NCBI GenBank assembly: GCA_014338405.1
Contig: JTDE01002134.1
Coordinates: forward strand, 25,984 to 89,983
Source: Paragonimus skrjabini miyazakii
Lineage: Eukaryota; Platyhelminthes; Trematoda; Plagiorchiida; Troglotrematidae
DNA: 64,000 nucleotides
Direction: 5' to 3'
This document shows, piece after piece, positions 1-12,025 of the stretch (the first letter of the stretch is position 1; each line of letters begins with the position of its first letter). The notes beneath the pieces were generated by a model, which saw only the letters and a program-made list of their open reading frames with translations, had not been told where the DNA came from and did no database searches. The position numbers and the translations under genes were made by a program.

Positions 1-19
1 CGTAGCTACTTTTAGCGGT

Positions 20-155
20 TAGGTCCCCTACCCTCTCCCTTTTTTTCTCTATCTTCCTAAACAGGGTTTGTTTCTTCTTCTTCATGGTTGTGTGGTAGTT
101 AAGCATCAGTGTGAACCACTGATGTATTGCTGTCTATGATGATGATGATGAACGT
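20..155 (+). repeat. Dispersed repeat, copy 1 (right end)
   Basis: Shares with 13622-13755 a long imperfect match in the same orientation, including gttaagcatcagtgtgaa and cactgatgtattgctgtcta, and ends in (atg)n. The inner part atcagtg...cactgat forms a 7-bp inverted repeat. The left part is cut by the window edge or diverged. Confidence 0.7.
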
Positions 156-829
156 TCCACGGCATTGACTTAAGCTTCTCGGTTGTTTGAATCCGACACG
201 TGTCCAAGCAACCTGTTTTACTTATCACCTTATAAACAAATTCGATGTAGTAGCTGTTTGTGGTTTTTGATTGGTTGACGTTGATGGATTACAATTTCGC
301 TTTGAGCGGCTTGTGCATGAACTCTGATTGGCTGAACTTTCTGCAATCATGAAGTTCCTCCAGTCTAATCTCATGACATTGACGTCGGCGTCATTCCTGA
401 GACCAACTCGGCAGAGTGTCAACTTAAGTGTATAGAACTGCCCTTGTAGTAACTTCAGACCTACTGAATGCTGACGATATTGCTCCAGTTTGTAGTGCCA
501 TACAAGCATCGCAAAACGTCCTTGACTAATTTGTCGCTTAGACCTGCACTTTGCTTCAACGAAACTTAAATTTCTACCTGAAGACTGACGAAAGCCTGTG
601 TCTGTGATAATCGTTAGCAACACGTTGGAGACAGTCCATTAGTATACTTTACTGGGGGTATCTAATTAGATGTCCTCTTGTCGTCTCACTGTTCAACTGC
701 CTAACGAATGACATTCCGGACAAAGTGCTTCAGCGTTCTAAAGGTTAAGCAATATGGCTTCTGCTATCTTTTACACTGTCGGATAGTGAACATGCGGACG
801 GTACTAAGTTCTACCAAAAACAACGTTCG
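156..829. other. No gene recognised
   Basis: Holds a 132-codon minus-strand open frame (225-623) of unremarkable composition. Part of it (LCRVGLRNDADVNVMRLD) may be retroelement-derived. No splice context supports a host gene. Confidence 0.4.
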
Positions 830-1480
830 AATGGTGGGGAATCAGTCAACTGACACGACTTTCCTGTTTGCTAAGCACTTTGTACCTTCAAAGTGTAAAG
901 TGTTGTCACAGGTTTGAGCTGACCTTGACCCCGTCATTGTTGGTACAGGCAGGCCGCTGCAAATTGTCGATAACCTAACCAATATGGGTAGTGCCATTTC
1001 GTTAGCGCTTACTGTTATCGGCGAGCTGTCCACAAGATCAGGAGAAGCACATCATTCGTTCGGTAATTTTCGTAAACTGTGTTATTTCACAGTCGCCCGA
1101 TCCTTGATTAAGAAAAGAATATGTAAGGCATGTGTGCATTTGGTCTTACTCTACGGATTACAGCAGAAACCTATTCATGCAGGCCGTAAAAATAAGCTCG
1201 TGATATCCTACCACCGTTGTTTCCACATGTTATCTTCTACTAAGTGGCAGATTATGCGAGGAGCGCAACACGTTTATTGACGATAGATGACTGAGGTAAT
1301 GAAAATATGCAGTCTACCCTGGCTAGTTCACGTACTTTATATTCTGGTTGAGTGCTGGCTGCATCACACGTCCCTCCAATATGATTTCTGGTGGTTGGAA
1401 TAAATCGCGATAGGGCCAACCAGTGACGTAGTTACGGGTCTTAAAAGCCCTGACCGTCCAGCTGTGCAAAATTGGTAGGT
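830..1480 (+). mobile_element. Decayed LINE: C-terminal end of reverse transcriptase ORF
   Basis: Broken-frame translation follows the usual end of flatworm endonuclease/reverse-transcriptase LINEs: FVPSKCKVL, a degenerate 'xxxYLGSxIS' (NMGSAISLALTVIGELSTR), then HLVLLYGLQQKPIHAGRKNK, HRCFHMLSSTKWQ and a degenerate 'LxWLGHVL' (LPWLVHVLYIL). Stops separate the pieces at about 917 and 1278. No intact endonuclease or RT palm (YxDD) is visible, so it is a 3' fragment. The LINE clade is not determined. Confidence 0.75.
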
Positions 1481-2989
1481 GCCATCTACTAAGGTGAGAG
1501 TACTATACTGTTCATATCGCCGGTTGAAACCGCCCTTGGCTAGAGCAGTTTGTCAAATCCTATGTCGAGTTTGCATCCATCACATTTTTGACTCTATTTC
1601 TCTATGATTTTTTATTATCAATCTATTTCGTACATCTGTAGCTTTTTGTGAGCCTGCCATCTTTTGGACTACTGTCAGATCACAGATAGCCCGAACCGTA
1701 GTACACTCGGCGGGACTTGACTCTGAATGTACAGGAGTGTATTTACCTGCGTAGTTGTGCTAATTTTGTTAAAGTACCCAAAGCCCAAGAGATACCTATG
1801 ATTTAATGCCGTATGTTCCATCGACCTAATGTGAGTCCTTCATCGAGTGACAAAGTTTACAGCCCCTCATCACACGCATGTTTGTGTAATTTGGTCTACC
1901 TGTGCGGATGATTTTTTAATGCTGTCTGTTCTCGATCATTGATGTATTATTTACACTGCATAAATTTGGTATGATCACGTCATTAGTAGCGATATGGTTC
2001 ACCGGCGTGTTCTCGGAATAGTCAACCCTACTACGGCGAGAAGCCGGTTGATCCTGTCACAAAACATGATTGGCTGGGCCGAATTTCACAAACTACAACT
2101 CTTCGCTTAGCTCACCTTGCTTTTCCAAACAGCTTGGGTTAGGATTAAAGCAATAGCTAGGCGGTCAGTGTATGACCCCCGTCTTAGGAACTGAAGGCAC
2201 TAGAGTCAAGTTTTGTCTGTGTAAGATGCTGAAGGCTTTTTGGCCTGGGCTCAGTGAGCGATACTGGTCCAAGGTTGAAGGCTATGTCGGATGTGATGCA
2301 GGATCAAAGCGAACTTTACTTCCGTTGTGAAAATTTGTATTCTTGATTTTTTCTTCATGCGTAACTTATTCCTTCTTCTTAGTTAAAGCCGTAACACACT
2401 TAACGAATATACATGTATTCGTTATACATGTTACGTCTTCAAATAAGAAGGAGGGATGCGTTAACTTATTACTGCGCACACAGTTTATACATAACCGTGT
2501 ACACTGTTTGTAGTCAGTTTCAGTTGCTGACTGAAACACTTGCATATTCCCCCGTTTTTCCATTTCATTCTACCTTTTTATGGTTAAAATTATTCGTTGG
2601 GTGTTTCCTTCCATCAAATGTGTGTGAGTGATCTAACAAAAGTGGCTTGATTGTATGTGAAAATCATTCTGGGTGAATCGGAAAGTTGGTTTACTCGCAG
2701 AAGAATCTATCAATGGTGGGTCAAATTTAGATTACGATAGACAAACGCTAACGTTGTTTTTGTTAAATAATTCTTTTTGTGACACATTGTTATTCCTCTG
2801 AAATTTAATTACCACAATCTGATGGTGAATATCTGACAGACTGGCAGATCATTCCCACGTAACAGTACGTTTTAAGCTGACAAGTGTCACCTTAATAATT
2901 CACATTTTCTGTAAGAAAATGATAGATAGCCTGCGATTTACTACTTAATTTTCATGCCGCTCAAAAACTTTCATTTTGCCCGTTCATAG
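1481..2989. other. No gene recognised
   Basis: AT-rich sequence between the LINE remnant and the exon at 2990. Upstream exons of that gene would be expected here or further left, but none could be picked out. Confidence 0.4.
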
Positions 2990-3544
2990 ATATCACGCAA
3001 TGTTGAAACTCTCCAGGAAGATAACGTGAAGCGGTCTAGAAGTAGTCTGCCCGTATGTCCTACACCGTCGTCAGAATCGGTTGATTATAGTGAGCATGCT
3101 CGACGCATGTCTACGCGATCAATGAATATCAATCCCAATCTAACAATGCTACTGAAGTCGAGTGAACTACGACGTCAGATCGCTATTGCTTGCAGTCTGG
3201 AGCTAGAACCTGTGGCAAACTCCGAGGATACTGACATTACAGAATCGATAAAAATCGAGGAGTTGGATGAACCTGAAATTGGGGGAACGCAGCAGAAAGA
3301 ACCTGTTTTCCAAACCGTTCCGAGCATGAACGGTTCTATTAACCATAGTACGCAGCAGAATGGATCATTCCAGTCAACTGATCTCTGCTGCTTAACCCAA
3401 AATACTGATTACAGTTTTCCTGCTCCGAACGATTTACCCATCCAATCTTTAAACAACGCCAGAATGGATGATAAACATACTGGCCAAATACCATATATGG
3501 TCGACCCGTTATACGGAAGAGGTAACAAGAAATCTCCGCCTGAG
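2990..3544 (+). CDS. Unrecognised protein, internal exon
   Basis: 185 codons in phase 0 between an acceptor (cgttcatag) and a donor (CCTGAG/gtaaaa). The product is hydrophilic and Ser/Asn/Gln-rich, with a basic start (KRSRSSLP), a possible short helix (LLKSSELRRQIAIACSLELE) and an acidic stretch, ESIKIEELDEPEIGG. IKIE fits a sumoylation consensus, and this is only a pattern. There is no membrane segment or known domain. It looks like a disordered C-terminal tail of a longer protein whose upstream exons lie left of this or outside the window. Without splicing the frame would run to a stop at about 3577, but the T-rich acceptor at 4437 with an in-frame partner argues for splicing. Confidence 0.6.
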
Positions 3545-4437
3545 GTAAAAATGAGATCAGTCTGTTTGCGGGATTAAATAACGTACATCTTCAGAGACAA
3601 TTTTGTACCATTCCTTTCATCATTTTTTACGAAGGTCTGTTCCAACCCTAATTTTCATTTGAACTTTATCATTTGGACAAACTTTTAAAAATTCTTACTC
3701 GTGAGCTAGTCGGACGCTCTAAAAATATACATAGTACTAAACTGTTGGAGTTGTGAATGTAATCACCTGCAGCTAAATATAAGTGCGCCTGAGTTTAGTT
3801 CGTTTCAAAATTCGTGTAGTTTTTCAATTTTAGGCGGACTGTTTTGTTTAGCTTCTTCGCATGCAGTCGCGTTCACAATCCATTTGAACTTGCGTGCATC
3901 CAGACCATCAAAATTTTTTTCCATACAACGTATTTCAATCAGTTTCATTCAGAACTGAAATTCAAGTTTATGAAGACTTCATGGCTTAGTATTATACATA
4001 AGTTTAGAGAAAACGTATGGACAAGATAAGAATGAATATGTTATAATTTGTTCGCATTAGGTCACTTACGATGTCTAATAACAGTTACGAAATTTGAGTT
4101 TCAAATGCTTTCTTGATTCCACAATTATCCCTGTACAATAAAGTCGAGCATTTTGAAATTAGATATCAAATACTTCAATCCTTGACATTTTGGTTTTACT
4201 TTCGTAACTGGAAAATGTAAGCGTAGCTTTTATTCCATAATTAATTTGATTGTAAAATTCTGCACCTCCTTGAAAATCGAGGCTTAACAGAGGGTAGCCT
4301 TTTGGCGAACAGATGTCCTCGGCTCTTACAGTTAGCTGAACGCCACCACAAAATTTAGCTTACACTTTTTATCTAATTGTGCGTAACAATTAATAAATAA
4401 CAAGTTATTGTCTTTTTTTTCTGTTTTTGTTATTTAG

Positions 4438-4596
4438 TCCGCCATGAATGAAACTGGTCTGGATGAAATTGACGTCTACTCTACCTATCTGAGTGTGGCA
4501 TCTTCAGCTAAACGACCATCTCCATTAACACGGCTTTTCTCTCCCAGTATTAATAAACTCTACCCACTTCCAACAAATCGGGAAAAGCGAGATTGA
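4438..4596 (+). CDS. Unrecognised protein, last exon
   Basis: Preceded by a strong polypyrimidine acceptor (T-rich run ending ttatttag). It reads in phase 0 from the 2990-3544 exon for 52 residues to TGA at 4594. Pieces: SAMNETGLDEIDVYSTYLSV, RPSPLTRLFSPSINKLYPLP, basic end REKRD. Two SP sites suggest a phosphorylated tail. It forms the C-terminus with the exon upstream (intron 893 nt). The function is unknown. Confidence 0.6.
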   Translation, partial: SAMNETGLDEIDVYSTYLSVASSAKRPSPLTRLFSPSINKLYPLPTNREKRD

Positions 4597-7565
4597 TAAT
4601 CTTTGCTCGAAACTGTTATACCATTTCATGAACAGAACTAAACTAAGGGAAAACAGTGTTAGCTGTATAACCACAAAATTATTTATCGTTTCTACACAAA
4701 CTCAGACAGTTATTTTGTTGTAAGTGCTTGTAGATGCCTCATCGTTTTGTTGGCTTTCACGGTTTGAACTCTCCCTGTGAAGTTGCTACTGTAAACTCTA
4801 ATGATTTACATACCACAATCTAATGCATTCAGAAATACACTCATGAAGCACATTCGGTATTCTGGATTACATCATAGCGTCTTCGTAGGAGGGGACGGAT
4901 AGATTTAGGTTCAGGTTAGGTAAACATTTGGACATAAGTCTTCAGTCATCCTAGTCTGGCTAACAGTGATTGAACAAACTGATCGCAAACATTTGGTCTC
5001 AGTAATTACAGTCAAAGTGGTGAACATTTGCTTCAGTCTTGTTGGATCTCATCAACCCAACGCATTTACAGGGAGTCGACTCTACGACCATCGAGAAAAT
5101 ACCAGACTGACAGTCCAGATATACATCGGCCAACCCACAAGGTGACGGCCAGTGTGGTTACAGAGTTGCATGTTATTTTTACATCCCTCATATGTTAGGA
5201 CTGTTTTCGACCTACAAGAAAAAAGTACAACAGTTGCTAAAATGTTGATATTTTCGTTTTAAACTTTAATATTCAAGGCATACATCTAGATTGCAACTTG
5301 AAGTTCAAAATGTGGTATTAATTAGATGTGATATTGACCTGTTCTCGGAGTATTAGAACATGTTATTGTTTTATAATGTTCTAAATGTTTTATCCTGGCC
5401 TAGTTTTGCACTAGCCGTTAAATGGCTTACGTAATTAAACATTATTGTTACCGGGTTTTGGTCCTAGAAACGCATATTCTTATCCGACTCGGAGGTTTAC
5501 CTCATACTACGACGAAGGTCAAATCACTGACTTAATGTTTACTGTTCATCGGATGCACATGGATTGCGAAACAATAGCTTAAAACGCTGAACAAAATGTG
5601 ACTTATCTCGATTGCACAACTGGCTTTTGAACGACGGCATTTTTCGACACTTGCCCTATCATCATCATCATCACCTTCATGAAATCTCAAGCTTGACCGG
5701 TACTCCTAATTGCTATAGTCTGGGGTGCAGTAGGTCCAAAAATAGGTCCACAGGATGGCACAGTAGTAAATGAACAAGGATATAAGAAGTGGAAAGGGTG
5801 ATCTACAAATCGCTGAATCATCACGAAAAGAATGGCTCAGCAACTTTACGGATACGGGCTTGCTATTGATTGCGATACACTGTCATGTCGGACATTATTT
5901 CCAAGTGGCTGTGTAGGTGGTCATGAACATTTCATCCAGGAAGCCGACATCTACCAATTTTACTCAACCGGGTGATCAAAACTTTCATAGCTTGTGACCA
6001 CGTCATTGTTTGGTCGGCTTGCAGTTGCTTTTAACCCTCAGCAGCCAGAGTAAACAATGCGCCGTTATGAATCATGCAAAATTTCGGAAAGTTACTTTCT
6101 CCCAATTGATCATTTCGGTGAAGTATGCTTTCTCATTTTCGCAATTAATATCAAACGGGGTTTATTCGAGGCGGACAAATTTGTTTAATAAAACAAGAAT
6201 ATCCGCTTAAGCAAGGTTCCAGCAGGGGTAGAATTTGCCTCGTAATTGTTGCCTGGGCTTTCTGTAGTGTAACCGGGTGTACTTCAAACTACCAGCCGAT
6301 ACAATTGTTCGTGAAAATATCTGGTTTCTGCACTCTGTTTTAACGTGGATGACAGTGTTCGTGTTTACTGCCAGGTGATACTCATATGGGGACATTAGGA
6401 AGATAGTGTTGCGTTGTGGCTGCGAGAAACGTGCGTCGACGTAAATAGTCTCATTATTTCTTGTCTGTTTCTTATCACACGCGTAGGGTGATCAAAGGGT
6501 TACCAGCGGTGATGTCAAAGAATGGATATTTAATAATGAGGACTAACTGAGTTCATGCGCTCAGTCTTTAAGGGTGCATAGACATATCTGCGTCATTTGT
6601 TAAAACTACCAATAAATGTCTGTGCCACCAAGCACTCTGTCCCTCCTGCAGCCTACCAGCGTTAGATGAACAAAAACTTGTCATTTACAAATGAAGGTAT
6701 TTGTCTTTGTAGTATTGTTCGGGATTTCGTGTATACCAGTCGTTGGCTGGAAATATCGGAAAGTTGGCGTTATATCAAGTTGGGTAACTTGAATGCAGTT
6801 TTCATGTGATAAGTCGTTTATTAATCAAGGCCAATCACTAAAGCGTGGCACTGAAAAACGAAGAAAAGTTGCAATCTTGCTGTTATTTATAATTTTATTT
6901 TCTGTTTGCAGAGTGTAGCCGTGCTGATGTTGTTTATTCACCGTTAATATATCGTTGTCGATGGAAATAATTATGTTAGAACGATCGCATTTGTAGTTAG
7001 GTTGTCTCACAAACCTAATTTGTCATTAAGGTTTTGAGGCTGAATGAGCAAGCATACTTCATATGTAGCTCTTAAATTTTAATAATCATTTAGTTTCAAA
7101 AGTGGGTTAACCAATTTCAGAAGTCCAAAATAGACAACTCGAAAAAGTAAGGTCAACTGTAGCGCAACGTACAGTTTTTTCTTGACCGACGATGGTAACT
7201 GGTATGGATCACATTCTGTAATGTACAACAACCGGTCATATGTATTATTCTTTCGAAATGTTTGAGGATTCTGTATCTAACAGATGTCCCGTTTTTAGTT
7301 TACCGTACTCTCAGTCATTTTCGTTCATCAGCATACTTGGTGTTGTACCTTTAGTTATCAGCCCGTCTGATAAGATATAACGACTCACGTGTACTAGAGA
7401 GTTCCTGAGCGCAAAATTCGTAATTTCACCTAATTCCGCGTAAACAACAACCGAACATCGGTCACGGATGAACGATATAGCCTTGTAAGCACTTTCGAAA
7501 ACAATCAGAACTAAAATCTCCCCGGAGTATTCCAGCCTTTATCTTTTGTTGTCCATCTGCTTCAG
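4597..7565. other. Intergenic, no gene recognised
   Basis: Contains a short (atc)n run near 5658 and scattered short open frames. A frame starting at 5832 (MAQQLYGYGLAIDCDTLSC) has no splice or homology support. No polyadenylation signal following the gene that ends at 4596 stood out. Confidence 0.4.
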
Positions 7566-7722
7566 TCTTCTTTGCATGGCGAAACGAGCGTGAGAAAGCA
7601 ATTCTGCCGACGGGATATACTGAGGTTTCCTTGAGTAATCTGGAAGCGCACTTTGAAGATGTCGAGGATGTCGTCACTTCCGCGAAATTATTGTGTGACA
7701 TGGAGACTAACAAAGTACACTT
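7566..7722 (+). CDS. Exon-like segment of an unrecognised plus-strand gene
   Basis: It lies between a good acceptor (ttgtccatctgcttcag) and a consensus donor (CACTT/gtgagt), with incoming phase 1 and outgoing phase 2. It encodes 51 codons, including FFAWRNEREKAILPTGYTEV and SLSNLEAHFEDVEDVVTSAK, an acidic, soluble-looking composition unlike the surrounding AT-rich translation. The opposite strand is also open here but looks less protein-like. No family was recognised and no partner exon in matching phase was found. The segment at 7984 is in a different phase unless the weaker donor AAA/gtacac is used. Confidence 0.42.
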
Positions 7723-7983
7723 GTGAGTGACCTTCACAGTTGCCATGGTCGTGTACTGCTTCGGTCTTCACATATGTCCTCAGCCAACGTGACAACTGCC
7801 ATTGTCATCCCGACTACACGCTTACTCTGCACTGTGTACTTTTGCCTGATCCATTCTTTTGACCTTGCTTATTGCTAGTCACAAACCCCATAAAGATGAA
7901 CGGGTTGTGACCATGATGTTTTCGGCTGTGACATAAAGAAGCTCTGTTTGAAAGCCAGTCTTTTCCCTATGTTCACGCAGTAG

Positions 7984-8235
7984 CCTCAGGTGGATGGGTT
8001 GACTGGGAACAGAATAACTGGCCATATATACCCCGTACTCAGTCGTTCATTAACGTTATTCGTTGTGCTGTTATTCGCCGTCTCATTGACCGTTATTCTG
8101 TTATCCGTTTACGCTCTCGTAGGCCGCAGATCCAGTTATAACAGAAAAATTCACTCCCAAACGTCGTTGTGGTCATTTAAGTCCCTAGTAAAACTGACAC
8201 GAAGATCCAATCAAATTTTTGCCGCTTCAATCTAA
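7984..8235 (+). CDS. Possible last exon with one transmembrane segment
   Basis: An open frame runs from the acceptor-like cacgcagtag to a stop at 8233. After about 20 polar residues comes a hydrophobic stretch of about 25 residues (LTLFVVLLFAVSLTVILLSV), followed by a basic cytoplasmic-type tail (GRRSSYNRK). This would fit the C-terminus of a type I or tail-anchored membrane protein. It may follow the exon-like segment at 7566-7722, but the phases agree only with a weaker donor. A chance open frame cannot be excluded. Confidence 0.3.
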   Translation, partial: PQVDGLTGNRITGHIYPVLSRSLTLFVVLLFAVSLTVILLSVYALVGRRSSYNRKIHSQTSLWSFKSLVKLTRRSNQIFAASI

Positions 8236-11069
8236 TTTTGAACCGATTTCTAATAATCTATGGTGATGATTGAACATTTACATTGTTGCTGTTGTGCTTG
8301 TCATGGATTCAATGACATTGATTAGTCATTGACGAGTTTTGGTTTATTTGTTTAGTGCGTGGTCGGTCACGATTTGGTTCTGAACCAATTAAATTCTGAA
8401 ACTTTCTCACGTAAAAATTCCGACTTTTTGGAATTCACCTATACCTTGTTCACATACGTTCAATTTCGGGAAACAGTAGCGCCTCAGTATGAAGAGATTT
8501 CCTATTGCGATCTATTTTTGTTCGTATCCGTTGACTATCTTCGAGTTTTTATATTTTTGTGCATTGAGAACGTCCATTAGGACATTATAAATCAGCAGTT
8601 GGTATAGCGAAGTGCAGTCCACTGGAACCTACGTTAGCGGATGTAATTAGAGAAATGATTGAGTTGCAACTGTTTCATGTTCTAGTTATTGTCAACTCTA
8701 CAAAAGGTATGCGGTAGATCTAAGATATCTTGAGCCTTGCCATTATTGTTTATGTTACTTCAAACCACTTTTTGTGTAAGTCACTGTCTGCTGTGCTTCC
8801 AGTTAGTTGTTGTAATATAATCTCTCAGCATCAAGATTTTGGTGCAGTATTTGTGAACACTTACGTATTTCACTACTACTGAAATCAGTTAACTAAATGT
8901 CCTGCACATTTTAAGTAGGAGGCGTTTTATAGTTTGCACTGAATTGCGACATCAGTATTTCAACTTTATAGAAGTCGAATTCCAGCTCAGAATTATCGCT
9001 ATTTGTACCTTCTGAGGTCGAATAACGCGTGACAATAATCAAATTTTGCACACCTCATTTTGCGTTAGGAATACCTGTCAATTCAGTAAGAAGCCTTACA
9101 CTATTTCTAGTTATTTACAAACTGATCTTGAAGTTATACTGCTATGAATAGTATAGTGCTTCAAATTCTACTCAACCAAGTTATTATTTAGAGATTTGAG
9201 ATGGACCACAGTTCCATTTTTCGAAAACCAACGGAACAATGTAAGTGACTCTTCTCAATTGCGATGCATCGGAAGGTTTTGAATACCTGTCTAACTGTAG
9301 AGATAATTCCACAAACCTACGTGATTAAGTAGAACGAGGCCATGTTCAGGAAAGGACTCTGATGAAGCCAATCAAATATGAAATATTTAATTGACTTACT
9401 TGTAACTATTAGGCTTCTTTGTGAGCAATTGTTCCATCCGGAACTGGGGCAAACAAACTTACAGGTTGTTCGGACAAATTCATTCTGATACTGAGGCAGA
9501 GACAGCTTTTAGACAAGTCAAAGATATACTAGAAGTTAATGTGCAGTGGGCACCCTCTTTTAGCAGTTTCAGCTTCGTATGCTTAGTCTGTATAGAAAAA
9601 GGCGAAAACGAATACTATGACAACTCTATTAATCAAGTTTAAGTGCTCTAACGAAAAAAGAAAACGCAAACTTTAGCTTATAAAATGTATATAGCCATTT
9701 ACACTTGCCGGGATCACGTCATCCGTCAAACTTTTCGAATCTGCTTCTTTATCTGGTCTCAGAGCGAGTAGTGGGAACTTGGGTAATGCGATATTGAATA
9801 TGGTAGTTTTCAGTAGAACATGGATTAATATGGCTTGTTAATTAGATAGTATGACGGTAAACAACAAGCATTTCATTATTGTGACAATAACTGTTGTGTG
9901 GACAATAGTCTTCATGAACATGTAGAATGGGATTGTTGATATGTGAGCATGAGGCAAAGGATAATAACTGCTGGAATAGATCTGAGAAGTTTTTTTAGTT
10001 GACACATAATGTTCCCAAATCACGTTGTTTAGCAACAGAGATGGAGAAGACAGAATCATTTATCGTGCTAAGTTTGGATCAGATTCTTGATCAACTTCTA
10101 TTGGAGTAATGTGTGGCCTTCAACTGCAAAATGTTTCCAAGTTTTAGGCGTCGGTACAAACAACTTTCCACGAGTTCATACAAATATCTCCAGCCCCCGA
10201 ATACCATGCATTCTTATACACCCAGAGTGATTGTGAAAACGATATGAGATGAAAACTTGAGAAGCGCCCGATGCTGACGTTTGAGATGATAATAAACACA
10301 ACAAAACATATAGGAATGCATTGATTTGTTGGTGCAGACATACCTTTTGAAAAATCACTACATTACTAAAACGTTTGTTTTCAATATCGACACAGTTAAA
10401 GTGATTTACCGTTTAATTGTCAAATACCCGACGGATACATGAAGATATAGCGAACTTATGTCTCAGGATGTGTAGCCCGACCACTCCAATCCGTGGTTTT
10501 TATACGTGGACATGCAATTAAACATCCGAAAAAACCGAAAGAAAGTTGAACAAAATCGGGTGCTAGTGTCTAGGTACAGGGATTTAGGGAGTACTGTCTA
10601 ACAAGAATGACGCAAAGTGGATAGTAACATTCTTATGCTGTCTTCGAGTAGTACGCGGAGGAAACATTTTTCTATTGTGTATTAAAGCGTTAAAAGCTCC
10701 AACAAAAACCGACGGGATGTCACCAATGTGTCAAGATTTGAGCATCAGAGCAGATAAACCAACAACCAAACGATCAACCCAGTCTTCTAACTCCACCACT
10801 ACTCTCCAATACCACGACAAATGATAGCGCATTTTCCATTGATCTCTAACAGTTTTATGTCGCCCTGTCGCTGTTTATGGTGAGTATGAAATGGTTTTGC
10901 GTTCACTTTTTGTTTTCTTATTGTCTTCGGTTTGCTGATAATTGAAAATAATAATTGCTGGAAACTCTGTCTGAACGCGAGAGTTGCGAGCGACTGCAAA
11001 TGCCGTTCAAGTTGATTTCACTAAGTGACGGATTAAGTATCAGTAAACAGACATGTTTATGTGAAGCAT
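8236..11069. other. No gene recognised
   Basis: Short open frames only. The one at 9421-9642 (QIHSDTEAETAFRQVKDILE) reads like protein for about 35 residues, but has no clear splice sites or family. Confidence 0.4.
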
Positions 11070-11600
11070 TCTGTTGCGTGGCTCCATCTATTTCGTTGAC
11101 GTCAGAAATCGACAGTGGAATTGCCCTATTGTGATGGATTATCAGGCCGAAGATGCGAGTATTCCAACACTCGGCGGAATATCTCGAAACTGGAGAAATT
11201 ACGTCCAAATGCTCACAGCCAGCGGATCGGCGGACAGCATGAGCGAACAGAAGCGTCATCGCTCAACTGGATCGGACCAACGGGCGAGGCCTGGCAGGCA
11301 AAATGGGATAGACGACCAGATCGGAGGCGCGAAGAAGAATATCTCAACACGGTCGCAGAATCCGATCAAAGCCCGCAGTGGGGAGATTGCAGACAACACG
11401 AGTGACCGGCGAACCATCGCTCAACGAGATCGGACCAACGGACGAGAAATGGCAGGCGGAAAACCCTCTGGTAGAAGGCGCCGATTACACATAAACCGGA
11501 TAGAAGTTTACACGACTTGCCAGCAGAAACCGGGGGGTGTTGTTGACTGGAATTTTGATTCATAAACGCGAGCGCGCACGTAGCATGGTAACTAGCGAGA
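11070..11600. repeat. GC-richer block with internal duplication
   Basis: Stands out from the AT-rich surroundings. About 46 nt at 11259-11304 (atcgctcaactggatcggac...) recur at 11416-11462 (atcgctcaacgagatcggac...), offset about 157 nt. Plus-strand frames give LNWIGPTGEAWQAKWD and LNEIGPTDEKWQAENP, so the duplicated unit may be coding. Overlapping frames are open on both strands, a sign of base composition as much as of coding. It is probably an unclassified retroelement fragment. Confidence 0.4.
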
Positions 11601-11749
11601 TGGACAACAAAGATTGTGTTCATATAGATTGAACATCATCAGTAGTCAAATACTGCTCACCAAGTCAATGATTTCTGTCATTTCAACTTGAGGAGAAGTC
11701 CTAGTCGAAGGGTCATTGATTGGGGTTAACAGACAGTAACTGTCTCCTC

Positions 11750-12025
11750 TCGAGGCGATCGGGCAACCTGACTTTTACTCACAAGCGAAAGTGGTTGAGC
11801 GTTGACATATGATAATTCGGTTGTGCTCAATTGGAGGTCAATGGCGCAGTGGTAAGCACGGTTGCCTCATGAAAGCGTGGCCGGAGTTATAGTCTCGATA
11901 GTGGCAAAGAGGTGCACTACCGATGAGCTCTAATAAGAGCGAAACTCAAGTCTAGTGCTTCTACTGTTCGAAAGGGGTCGGCTGGAAAGTCTATGGGAAT
12001 GCGAAAGCTGCGATCAATTGTGGGT
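11750..12025 (+). mobile_element. tRNA-derived SINE carrying a hammerhead ribozyme, copy A
   Basis: Begins around cgaggcgatcgggcaacc, contains a tRNA-like A-box region (tggcgcagtggtaagcac) and a degenerate B box (gagttatagtc), then a hammerhead at 11914-11958 and a tail ending tgcgatcaattgtgg. The same order is found in the minus-strand copy at 39745-39990, and the 5' part again at 36590-36790. An open frame starting at about 11955 inside the tail is repeat-derived. Confidence 0.8.
11914..11958 (+). ncRNA. Minimal type I hammerhead ribozyme in SINE copy A
   Basis: Stem I is GCACTA (11914-11919) paired with TAGTGC (11953-11958). Core CCGATGA is followed by stem II GCTC-taataa-GAGC, then GAA, then stem III ACTC/AAGT as a short hairpin, then C at the cleavage position. 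The canonical core is CUGANGA, so U4 is C here and self-cleavage is probably weak or lost. The layout (open stem I, very short stem III) is that of the minimal hammerheads known from schistosome and other animal retroelements. Confidence 0.75.

Noticed and set aside
225..623. 132-codon minus-strand frame as a gene
   Set aside because: No splice context or recognisable domain; possibly repeat-derived.
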